A stretch of DNA of 64,000 nt from Bog-159 sp049511415 (lineage in GTDB: Bacteria; Acidobacteriota; Terriglobia; Bryobacterales; Bryobacteraceae): positions 1 through 64,000 of the forward strand of contig JBEKYC010000026.1 of assembly GCA_049511415.1 (NCBI GenBank). The letters are read 5' to 3'. Position numbers and translations under genes: made by a program. Every line of letters starts with the position of its first letter. Positions within the stretch are counted from its first letter, which is position 1. The notes beneath the pieces are model-generated. The model did no database searches and was not told where the DNA came from. It saw only the letters and a list, made by a program, of their open reading frames with translations. Positions 51,979-59,758 of this stretch are shown piece by piece.

Positions 51979-54339
51979 ATGCAGGCCCTGCGCGATATCT
52001 CCATCAAACGCAAACTGGTCGGCATCAATCTGTTGACCGGCACAGTCGCATTGCTGCTGGCGTGCGCCACTTTTCTGACCTACGAACTGCTCACCTATAG
52101 GGCCATGGTGACCAAGCAATTGACCTCCCTGGCCCAGATCATCGCCCACACCAATACGGCGGCGCTGTTGTTTGAAGACCGCGCTTCGGCGACGGAATCG
52201 CTCGCCGCGTTGCGGGCCGCGCCCAATTTGGTGGCGGCTTGCATATACACCCGGGACGGGCGCCCGCTGGCCGTGTTCCTGCGCGGCGAATCGCGGCGCG
52301 ACCTACCGCGCCGGCCCGGACCCCCACAAGCCCGGTTTGGCGATCATTCTCTGGAGCTTTTCGAACCGGTGGTCTTCGATCGGGACCGTATCGGCTCGGT
52401 GTACCTCAAGCGCGATCTGCGGGACCTCTACGAGCGTCTGCAGCGTTATGCCGCAATTCTCTTGGGCGTGCTGCTGATGTCCTCCGCGGCTGTCCTGCTG
52501 CTTTCTTCGCGCCTGCAGAACGTGATCTCACAGCCGATTCTGAGCCTGGCGAACATGGCCGGCCGTGTATCTGCCGAGCGTAACTACGCCTTGCGGGCGC
52601 CTAAGCGCGGCCGCGACGAAATCGGCATTCTGGTGGACCGCTTTAACGAGATGATGGAGCAGATCCAGACCCGCACCCTGGACTTGGCGGAAGCTCAACA
52701 CGCACTGGAACTTCACGTCGCGGAGTTATGCGGCGAAATTGCGCAACGGCGGCAAGCGCAGGAGGAATTGCTGGCGGCCAAACAGTCCGCCGAGGAGTCC
52801 AGCCGCTCCAAGAGCGTCTTCCTGGCCAACATGAGCCATGAATTGCGCACGCCCTTGAACGCCATCATAGGCTATAGCGAGATGCTCCGCGAGGAAGCCG
52901 ACGAATTGGGCCGCGGGAGTTGCTCCACCGATCTGGGGCGTATCAGCGATGCCGGCAAACACCTGCTCGCCTTGATCAACAGTGTCCTGGACCTCTCGAA
53001 GGTGGAAGCCGGCAAAACCGAGATCTCGTGGGAAGACGCGTCCGTAGCGCGGATTCTGGACGAAGCCGCCGGCGCCATGGCGCCCCTGGCGCGCAAGAAC
53101 AACAACCAACTGGTCGTGAGCTGCGAACCGGATTTGCCGGCCATGCACGTGGACGTCATCAAGTTCCGGCAGAGCCTCTATAACCTGATTGCCAATGCCT
53201 GCAAGTTCACCGAAAATGGGACGGTCTCCGTCGACGTGGCGCCTGTCAACGCCGACGGCGCCGACTGGATCGAATGGCGTGTCCGCGACACCGGCATTGG
53301 CATCCCTGCGGATCAGATTGGCAAACTGTTTCGTCCATTCACCCAGGTGGATGCGTCTACCAGCCGCAAATATGGCGGCACGGGCCTCGGCTTGGCCATC
53401 AGCCAACGGTTTTGTACGCTCATGGGCGGCGCCATCCGCGTGGCCAGCGAACCCGGAAAGGGGTCCACCTTCACGATCCGGCTACCGTATCCGAGAACCG
53501 AACCAATCCTGAATCCCGCCGCAGCGGCAACCCCCGCGCTCGAACGCCATGCGCCCCCGCGCGGTGCTGCGCCCTCGAATACCGTGCTGGTCATTGACGA
53601 CGATCCGGCGGTGCGCGACCTCATGACTCGTTCTCTGCGCAAGGCCGGATTCCAGGTCGTGCTTGCCTCCAGCGGCATGGAGGGCCTGCGCCAGGCTCGT
53701 GAGACCCGGCCGGCCGCCATTACCCTGGATGTCTTCATGCCCGGAATCAACGGCTGGGCGGTTCTCAGCACCCTCCGTACCGATCCGGATCTGGCGGAGA
53801 TTCCCGTCATCCTCGTAACGGTCTCCGACGACCGCAAACGCGCCTGCCTGCTGGGCGCCACCGACTTCCTGCAAAAGCCTATCCACCCGGACACCCTGGT
53901 GGCCGCTCTCAAACACCGCCTGGGCATGCCGCAGGAAACGGTTCTGGTGGTGGATGACGACCCCTCCTCGCGGGATGTGGCGGCCCGCACGCTGCGCAAA
54001 CACTTCGGCAGCGTTCTCGAAGCCGCCGACGGCCGCCTCGCGCTCGACTGTTTGCGCCGCCACCAGGTCGGCTTGATTCTGTTGGATCTGATGATGCCCG
54101 GAATGGACGGCTTCGACTTTCTGCAGGCCCTGCGTCAGGTCGAAAGCTGGCGTCGCATACCCGTCGTGGTTTTGACCGCCAAGGAAATTACGCCGGAAGA
54201 TCGCAACCGGCTGCACGGGGTCCGCCACATCCTCAGCAAGAGCGATTGCCCCGCTATGGCCTTGGCTGGCGAAATTGCCGATCTCTTAAACGGGTGCCTG
54301 CCCGCAAACGCCGGCGCCAGTTTAACCGAGGAGCACTGA
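51979..54339 (+). CDS. CHASE8-HAMP hybrid histidine kinase with two receiver domains
   Basis: A 786-residue sensor kinase. Membrane helix 1 (15-36) and helix 2 (157-177) enclose a periplasmic region (40-150) with NTAALLFEDRASATESLAAL and LVAACIYTRDGRPLAVF, matching CHASE8, the sensor type of YfiN. HAMP (178-232), coiled coil (233-275), HisKA with His287 (MSHELRTPLNAI), HATPase (about 385-500, DTGIGI and GGTGLGLAIS). Two receiver domains follow: 533-645 with Asp583 (TLDVFMPG) and 652-775 with Asp702 (LLDLMMPG). The YfiR-like gene is one base upstream and the REC-GGDEF-EAL gene one base downstream, so YfiR may gate the kinase. Confidence 0.9.
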   Translation: MQALRDISIKRKLVGINLLTGTVALLLACATFLTYELLTYRAMVTKQLTSLAQIIAHTNTAALLFEDRASATESLAALRAAPNLVAACIYTRDGRPLAVFLRGESRRDLPRRPGPPQARFGDHSLELFEPVVFDRDRIGSVYLKRDLRDLYERLQRYAAILLGVLLMSSAAVLLLSSRLQNVISQPILSLANMAGRVSAERNYALRAPKRGRDEIGILVDRFNEMMEQIQTRTLDLAEAQHALELHVAELCGEIAQRRQAQEELLAAKQSAEESSRSKSVFLANMSHELRTPLNAIIGYSEMLREEADELGRGSCSTDLGRISDAGKHLLALINSVLDLSKVEAGKTEISWEDASVARILDEAAGAMAPLARKNNNQLVVSCEPDLPAMHVDVIKFRQSLYNLIANACKFTENGTVSVDVAPVNADGADWIEWRVRDTGIGIPADQIGKLFRPFTQVDASTSRKYGGTGLGLAISQRFCTLMGGAIRVASEPGKGSTFTIRLPYPRTEPILNPAAAATPALERHAPPRGAAPSNTVLVIDDDPAVRDLMTRSLRKAGFQVVLASSGMEGLRQARETRPAAITLDVFMPGINGWAVLSTLRTDPDLAEIPVILVTVSDDRKRACLLGATDFLQKPIHPDTLVAALKHRLGMPQETVLVVDDDPSSRDVAARTLRKHFGSVLEAADGRLALDCLRRHQVGLILLDLMMPGMDGFDFLQALRQVESWRRIPVVVLTAKEITPEDRNRLHGVRHILSKSDCPAMALAGEIADLLNGCLPANAGASLTEEH

Positions 54340-54340
54340 C

Positions 54341-56494
54341 ATGGCGCTGTTAATTGTGGACGATGAAGAAAGCAACCGGGACATGTTGTCGCGGCGGCTG
54401 CAGCGTCAGGGATTCGCCGTCACCCTCGCCGAAGATGGCCCTGAGGCTCTCGCATCCATCCGCAACCAGACTCCCGATGTCGTCCTTTTAGACATCCGCA
54501 TGCCCGGCATGAGTGGAGTGGAGGTATTGCTGGCCATTCGCCGAATGTACTCCCCGACCGAGTTGCCCGTAATCATGGTGACCGCCGAGAGTCAGAGCGC
54601 CAGCATGGTAGAGGCGCTGCAAAAGGGCGCCAACGACTATATCACCAAACCCATCGATATGCCGGTGGCGCTGGCGCGCATCCGGACCCAGCTCGCGCAG
54701 CGCACTCTATCCACCGCCCTCCGTGAAAGCGAGGAGCGCTACGCCCGCGCCGCGCGGGGATCCAACGACGGCTTATGGGATTGGGATCTTCAAAAACAGG
54801 AAATCTACTTTTCCCCCCGCTGGAACGAAATGCTGGGCTACCAGGACGGCGAAATCACTAACCTGCCCGCCGAGTGGCTATCCCGCGTGCATCCCGACGA
54901 CCTGGCGCATCTCCAGAGCGCTCTGGCCGCCCATTGCCGTGGCGAAACACCCCAACTGGAATGTGAGCAGCGCATGCAATCGAAGGACGGCGGGTATCGC
55001 TGGATGCTGAGCCGCGGCCGCGCGGTTTGGAATCAGGCCGGACAAGCCATTCGCATCGCCGGATCGCAAACCGACATCACCGCTTCCAAAGTCGCCGATC
55101 CGCTGACCGGGCTCCCCAACCGCGTGCTCTTCATGGACCGGTTGGAGCGCCACGTCGCGCAGGCCCGCCAGCATACCAGCCAACCCTTCGCCATCCTTCT
55201 CTTGGACGTGGATCGCTTCAAGAATATTAACGACAGCTTGGGACACGCGGAAGGCGACCTGTTGCTCAAGGGTATCGCGGGCCGGCTCCGGGATCGCTTG
55301 CGCGTCACCGACACGGTCGCGCGGCTGCAGGAGGATTGCGGCATCGCCCGTCTGGCCGGTGATCAGTTCGCGGTGCTGCTCCACGAGATCCACGGTACCG
55401 AGGATGTCGTCTCGGTAGCCGAGCGTATCACCGCGGAGATGGATCCGCCGTTCCTGGTCGCCGGCCACGAAGTGTACGTTACTCTCAGTATCGGAATCGC
55501 CGGCAGCGAGGCCGCCTACGACCGCGCCGAGGACTTGATGCGCGATGCCGATATTGCCCTGCATTGCGCCAAAGTCGCGGGCCGCGCCCGCTTTGAAGTC
55601 TTTGAACCGGGCATGCGCCGCCGTGCCGTCACCCGCCTGCAATTGGAGACCGATTTGCGGCGCGCGCTGGAGCGCAACGAACTCTGCTTGCATTATCAGC
55701 CCATCGTGGATCTGCGCACCGGCGCCATCGCCGGCTTTGAGGCGCTGGTACGCTGGCAACATCCCACGCGCGGCCTCGTCCCGCCTGGAGAGTTCATCCC
55801 CCTCGCCGAAGAAACCGGACTCATCGTCCCGGCCGGATATTGGATTTTGGAGCAGGCTTGCCGGGACGCACAGCGTTGGCTGCGCGCGCCATCCGCCGCG
55901 GCCGCCCCGCGCGGCCCCCGCGATTTGACGTTGCATCTGAATTTTTCTCCCGTGCAGTTGGCCGAATCCGGAGCCATAGACGCCATTGAGCGTATCGTCC
56001 GCCGGGCCTGGCCGGACCGCCGTGGATTACGGCTGAGTTTCGAAATCACCGAAGGCACTATCGTTCACAACCCGGATGGCATTTCGTCCCTGCTCGCCCG
56101 CCTCGCCGACCTGCGGGTCGGCCTGGATATCGATGATTTCGGCACCGGCTACTCGTCTCTCAGTCAGCTCCAACAATTGCCCGTCCAGACCCTTAAGATC
56201 GACCGCGCCTTTGTCAGCCGCATGGGCGCGAACGAAAAGAGCCTGGAAATTATCCGCGCGATCCTTTCCCTGGCTCACAATCTGAATATGAATGTCATCG
56301 CCGAGGGAGTCGAGAACCTCGCCCAAATCGCCCACTTAAAGGCCCTGAACTGCGAGTACGCGCAAGGTTTCTACTACGCCAAACCGATGGATCCGGAGAG
56401 CGCCTGGGCCCTGCTCGGGCGCCCGGCCGGCGAGTGCCCGGCCGCCCGCATGATCCTGCCCGCCCCGGATCTCCTCGCCAGCCCCCGCCCTTAA
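54341..56494 (+). CDS. REC-PAS-GGDEF-EAL protein; GGDEF degenerate, EAL intact
   Basis: A 717-residue cyclic-di-GMP enzyme. REC (1-120) has phosphoacceptor Asp51 (LLDIRMPGMSG); PAS/PAC (130-250); GGDEF (253-415); EAL (430-690). The cyclase site reads RLAGDQFAV (AGDQF at 339-343), lacking the catalytic Glu and the first Gly, so cyclase activity is unlikely. The EAL site looks complete: FEALVRW (467-469), Asn in LHLNFSPVQL, Glu in EITEG, DDFGTGYSS (598-606), Lys in LKIDRAF and Glu in AEGVENL. It is probably a phosphodiesterase with a GTP-sensing or regulatory pseudo-GGDEF. The receiver domain would be fed by the kinase one base upstream. Confidence 0.92.
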   Translation: MALLIVDDEESNRDMLSRRLQRQGFAVTLAEDGPEALASIRNQTPDVVLLDIRMPGMSGVEVLLAIRRMYSPTELPVIMVTAESQSASMVEALQKGANDYITKPIDMPVALARIRTQLAQRTLSTALRESEERYARAARGSNDGLWDWDLQKQEIYFSPRWNEMLGYQDGEITNLPAEWLSRVHPDDLAHLQSALAAHCRGETPQLECEQRMQSKDGGYRWMLSRGRAVWNQAGQAIRIAGSQTDITASKVADPLTGLPNRVLFMDRLERHVAQARQHTSQPFAILLLDVDRFKNINDSLGHAEGDLLLKGIAGRLRDRLRVTDTVARLQEDCGIARLAGDQFAVLLHEIHGTEDVVSVAERITAEMDPPFLVAGHEVYVTLSIGIAGSEAAYDRAEDLMRDADIALHCAKVAGRARFEVFEPGMRRRAVTRLQLETDLRRALERNELCLHYQPIVDLRTGAIAGFEALVRWQHPTRGLVPPGEFIPLAEETGLIVPAGYWILEQACRDAQRWLRAPSAAAAPRGPRDLTLHLNFSPVQLAESGAIDAIERIVRRAWPDRRGLRLSFEITEGTIVHNPDGISSLLARLADLRVGLDIDDFGTGYSSLSQLQQLPVQTLKIDRAFVSRMGANEKSLEIIRAILSLAHNLNMNVIAEGVENLAQIAHLKALNCEYAQGFYYAKPMDPESAWALLGRPAGECPAARMILPAPDLLASPRP

Positions 56495-57144
56495 AGTTGA
56501 TCCTTGTAATTCTCCAGCGCCGTGCGCACCAATTGGCTCCTGGTCCGCACCCCGGTCTTCGAGAATAACTGCTGCAGCGTGGCCTTCACCGAGCTCTCCG
56601 ACACCTGCAGCCGGTCCGCGATCTCCTTGTTCGCCAGCCCTTCGAATACATAGTGCAAAACCTGCCGCTCCCGGTCGGTGAGCTTCTTCCGCGGATACTC
56701 CGTCGCCGAAGCCGTCACCCCCAGGACGACCGAGCGCAGGTAGCCCGGCTCGAAGTACTCCTTGCCGCCGTGCACGTCCCGGATACTTTGCGCCAGCGCC
56801 GCCGGGGAACAGTGCTTCGGCAGAATGCCCGCAATTCCCCGCCGGATCATTTCCGCCGCTTCCAGATCCGTCACCCCTGCCGTCACTACCAGCACCCGGC
56901 CCGTGAAGCCCAGCGAATGCGCCCGCGCCAGGAATGCCGTGCCTTTACCTTCTCCCAAATCGTAGTCCAGCAACACCACGTCCACAGGGCTTTGCGCCAC
57001 CAGCCGCAGCGCCTCGTCCGCCGACGCGCAGTGTCCCGCGATCGTAAAATCCGGCTCCGCCGCCAACAGCCGCGCCACACTTTCCCGAAACAGCGTGTGA
57101 TCGTCCACGATCAGAATGCGAATCCGGCTACCGTCATCCGCCAT
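56491..57144 (-). CDS. NarL/LuxR-type response regulator
   Basis: A 217-residue regulator. The receiver domain has the acidic start LIVDDHTLF, phosphoacceptor Asp in VVLLDYDLGEG and Thr-Lys pair VTAGV and LPKH. The C-terminal LuxR-type HTH reads LTDRERQVLHYVFEGLANKE (about residues 155-175). The last four bases overlap the end of the EAL gene on the opposite strand. It follows the kinase stop by two bases, so they form a two-component pair. The ATG at 57144 is chosen over the TTG at 57150. Confidence 0.93.
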   Translation of the reverse strand: MADDGSRIRILIVDDHTLFRESVARLLAAEPDFTIAGHCASADEALRLVAQSPVDVVLLDYDLGEGKGTAFLARAHSLGFTGRVLVVTAGVTDLEAAEMIRRGIAGILPKHCSPAALAQSIRDVHGGKEYFEPGYLRSVVLGVTASATEYPRKKLTDRERQVLHYVFEGLANKEIADRLQVSESSVKATLQQLFSKTGVRTRSQLVRTALENYKDQL

Positions 57145-57146
57145 CC

Positions 57147-58532
57147 TCAAGCCTCCACCAACGGCGTCAGCACCACCGCGAAACAGCAGCCCGCCGGCCG
57201 CGCCTCATAACGCAGTTCGCCCCGAAAGCTGCGGACCATCGCCCGCGAAATATATAGTCCCAAACCCGTTCCGTCCGCCCCCTGCTGAAAAGGCCGGAAT
57301 AACTGATCGGGCGATCGCACCCCCGCTCCGGTGTCTTCAAAACGAATGACCACCGCCCCGTCCTCCTCGCCCGCCGTAATCGTCAGCTCCTTCCGCGCCC
57401 GGTCTTGCATCGCCCGCTGGCTGTTCCGCGCCAGATTCAGAAGTGCTTGCAGCAGCCCGTAGCTGTCCGCCCAAACCAGCGGCAATTGCTCCGCGATTCT
57501 CCAGTTCACCGCCATCTCCGATTCCCGGAACGCCGGCTCGATCAGTACCCGCAATTCGTCCAGCAGCTCGTCTACGTCCACGGCCATCGCCTGATCTTCC
57601 GGCGATGCCTGCAACTCCAGGGCGGCAATCTTTTCCAATCCTTGGATCAGCGTCTGCAGCGCCTCGAAATCTTCGTTGCCCGTCAATCCCTCCACTCGCG
57701 CCAGGTTCCGTCCTACGGCCGACACCGCTCCGCATAGGTTGCGGATCTCGTGCGACATCGCGCCCATCATGATGCGCGTGTTTTTCAGCAGATGGTTCAA
57801 ACTCAGATCCTCGCGATCCCGCAAATCCTCCGAGAGGTCCACGATAATCGCGGCCAGCTTGGCGCCCGAGAGCGTCTTGTACGTGGAAAACCAGATGGCC
57901 GCCATAAACACGTCGCCATCCAGCCGCCGCCCCTTGCAGTGCATGGTTGTCCGGAACGATCGCGAGCGATGGCTCTGGGCCACCGATTCGAGGGCCGGAA
58001 TGTAATTCCGGATCGGCTCCCCCGCCAGTGCCCGCCGCCCACCCGTAAGCAGTTGCTGCGCCGCTTGATTGGCCAGCCCGATGGACCCCGCCGAATCCAC
58101 GGTCACAATCGCCGCCGGGCTACTCTCGATCAGAATCTGGATCTGCTGTTCGGCGTCTTCCCTTTGCCGCACCTGCTCGGTCAATTGCTCCAGATGCTCC
58201 ACCGCCAGTTGCCGTTTGTGTACCAGTTCCGAGATGAACAGCCCCGTGCCCGTAAACGCAATGCTCATCATGGTCATGCGCGTGGCGGCATCGGCTTGCG
58301 GAAACGGGCTGAACACTTCGCCCAGCACGGCGCAACAGATGCCCATGGCCGCGATCTGCCAGCGCGATAGAAAACCGCCCGCCAGCATGATCGGGAACAA
58401 ATACAGAAAACTCAGGGAAAAGTTGGGCTTGATGGCCGAATCCACGGCCGCCACCAGGGCCACTAGCAGGCCCGCGGCAAACAGCGCGCGGGCGCGATTG
58501 AGTGGGGCGTAAACCAGCGCGAGATCGGGCAT
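57147..58532 (-). CDS. Membrane PAS histidine kinase
   Basis: A 461-residue kinase. An N-terminal block of about five membrane helices (residues 14-105) resembles the MASE-type integral sensors (DSAIKPNFSLSFLYLFPIM). A coiled coil and a PAS domain (about 133-250: ESSPAAIVTVDSAGSIGLAN) follow. The HisKA-like box is MSHEIRNLCGAV near residue 275, and the HATPase domain has Asn in LNLARNSQRA, DTGAG and GTGLGLYISR. Kinases partnered with NarL regulators usually carry HisKA_3; a SHEIRN-type box is less common. Start at the ATG 58532 rather than an upstream TTG. Convergent with the YfiR module. Confidence 0.88.
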   Translation of the reverse strand: MPDLALVYAPLNRARALFAAGLLVALVAAVDSAIKPNFSLSFLYLFPIMLAGGFLSRWQIAAMGICCAVLGEVFSPFPQADAATRMTMMSIAFTGTGLFISELVHKRQLAVEHLEQLTEQVRQREDAEQQIQILIESSPAAIVTVDSAGSIGLANQAAQQLLTGGRRALAGEPIRNYIPALESVAQSHRSRSFRTTMHCKGRRLDGDVFMAAIWFSTYKTLSGAKLAAIIVDLSEDLRDREDLSLNHLLKNTRIMMGAMSHEIRNLCGAVSAVGRNLARVEGLTGNEDFEALQTLIQGLEKIAALELQASPEDQAMAVDVDELLDELRVLIEPAFRESEMAVNWRIAEQLPLVWADSYGLLQALLNLARNSQRAMQDRARKELTITAGEEDGAVVIRFEDTGAGVRSPDQLFRPFQQGADGTGLGLYISRAMVRSFRGELRYEARPAGCCFAVVLTPLVEA

Positions 58533-58568
58533 CTGCAATTACCTTTGCATACCCTATTATAGAGATGC

Positions 58569-58751
58569 ATGCACAAACGCTTGCCATTCGCCCTGGGCTG
58601 CTACGCCGCATTGGGCCTGCTTGCCTGGTTTACCCTCGGCGGCGCGGGCGTCTACGTGAATGGCAGATTCGTCGAGATGCGCGCCGCCGTCTGTCTCTTC
58701 CTCGGCGGACTCACCCTCAAAACCCTGATCGCCCACAAAGCCGGCTGGTGA
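58569..58751 (+). CDS. Small two-helix membrane protein
   Basis: A 60-residue open frame with two hydrophobic segments (FALGCYAALGLLAWFTLGGAG and AVCLFLGGLTLKTLIAH) separated by a short polar turn containing VYVNGRFVEM. There is no clear Shine-Dalgarno box; a TATTATAG stretch lies about 15 bases upstream, which would suit a nearly leaderless message. Composition looks like a real membrane protein, but no family is recognised. It is divergent from the histidine kinase. Confidence 0.45.
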   Translation: MHKRLPFALGCYAALGLLAWFTLGGAGVYVNGRFVEMRAAVCLFLGGLTLKTLIAHKAGW

Positions 58752-58804
58752 CCCTCTGCATTCTGCCGAGATAAGTATGGCATAATGTAGTCTGAGGATT
58801 TCGA

Positions 58805-59224
58805 ATGGAAGCCCCCCATACACATATGGGTCGGTGGCTCGGCCTGCCGGTTCCGGCGGCCGGGACCGAGATTCTTCGCCTCGTCGAGGGTCAACTGGCG
58901 CCCGCGGTCATCAAGCGCTTGATCGCGCTCGGCCTGCTGCGCTCCGAAATTGACACGGCGATCATCCCGCTGCGAACGCTGCAACATCGCCGCTCCCGCC
59001 GTGAAAAGCTGACCGTGGAAGAGTCCGATCGCGTGTTGCGCGTGATTCGCGTAATCTCGCTGGCGGAGTCCGTCTACGGAAGCCGCGAGCGGGCGCTAGC
59101 CTGGTTGCGTATCCCGCACGCACGGCTCGGCGGTCGCGCGCCGCTGTCCCTGCTCAACACGGACACCGGCAGCCGGATCGTCGAAGAACTGCTGGTGCAG
59201 ATTGACGAGGGTATATTCATCTAA
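58805..59224 (+). CDS. Xre/MbcA/ParS-type antitoxin
   Basis: A 139-residue antitoxin of the DUF2384 group. The N-terminal half carries an Xre-like fold (PAAGTEILRLVEGQLAPAVI; LLRSEIDTAIIPLRTLQHRR). The C-terminal half has the ParS/MbcA signature LTVEESDRVLRVIRVISLAE, GSRERALAWLRIPHARLGG and the tail TGSRIVEELLVQID that plugs the toxin's NAD pocket. A GAGGA box lies six bases upstream of the ATG. The stop codon is followed immediately by the RES toxin's ATG. Confidence 0.92.
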   Translation: MEAPHTHMGRWLGLPVPAAGTEILRLVEGQLAPAVIKRLIALGLLRSEIDTAIIPLRTLQHRRSRREKLTVEESDRVLRVIRVISLAESVYGSRERALAWLRIPHARLGGRAPLSLLNTDTGSRIVEELLVQIDEGIFI

Positions 59225-59665
59225 ATGATCCTCTGGAGGATCAGCCGGCATCGCGACCTCAGCGGAGCGGGCGGACTGAGGGTTCCCGGCCGATGGCATC
59301 ATGCCGGGCTGCCCATCGTTTATTTGGCCGGAAGTCCGGCGGCGGCGCTCCTGGAAGTCTGCGTGCATACCAGCGCAAATGATGTGCCGCCGGAGTTCAC
59401 CCTCCTGAAGATCGACGGCCCGGATGTGGAATTCGCCGGTATCCGGGCAGAGGATTTGCCTCGGGATTGGCGGTCCAGTCCGGAAACGACCCGCGGCGTC
59501 GGCGCCGCGTGGCTTCGAAAGAAGAACGCGGTCCTGCTCGAAGTGCCCAGTGCCATCGTCCCCGAAACCGGCAATTTCCTTTTCAACCCATTACATGGCG
59601 ATGCCGCGCGATTCCGCATCACGGACGTCTTCGCGTATCCATTTGACATTCGCCGCAAGATGTAG
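59225..59665 (+). CDS. RES-domain toxin
   Basis: A 146-residue toxin of the RES family, whose members degrade NAD+ (as an NAD phosphorylase or glycohydrolase) when free of the ParS/MbcA antitoxin. The family's Arg-Glu-Ser triad is visible: Arg in GGLRVPGRWHH, Glu in ALLEVCVHTS and Ser in LLEVPSAIVPE. FLFNPLHGDAARFRI is the usual C-terminal segment. It starts directly after the antitoxin stop. Both partners look undamaged, unlike the other two toxin loci in the window. Confidence 0.93.
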   Translation: MILWRISRHRDLSGAGGLRVPGRWHHAGLPIVYLAGSPAAALLEVCVHTSANDVPPEFTLLKIDGPDVEFAGIRAEDLPRDWRSSPETTRGVGAAWLRKKNAVLLEVPSAIVPETGNFLFNPLHGDAARFRITDVFAYPFDIRRKM

Positions 59666-59758
59666 CTCGGGCCGCGCAAGTTACCATCGTGCGGCCGTGC
59701 TCGGCATTGTCCTGATCCGCCCCGCACCGGCAAGTTATCATAAAAGTTCGGCCCGCTC

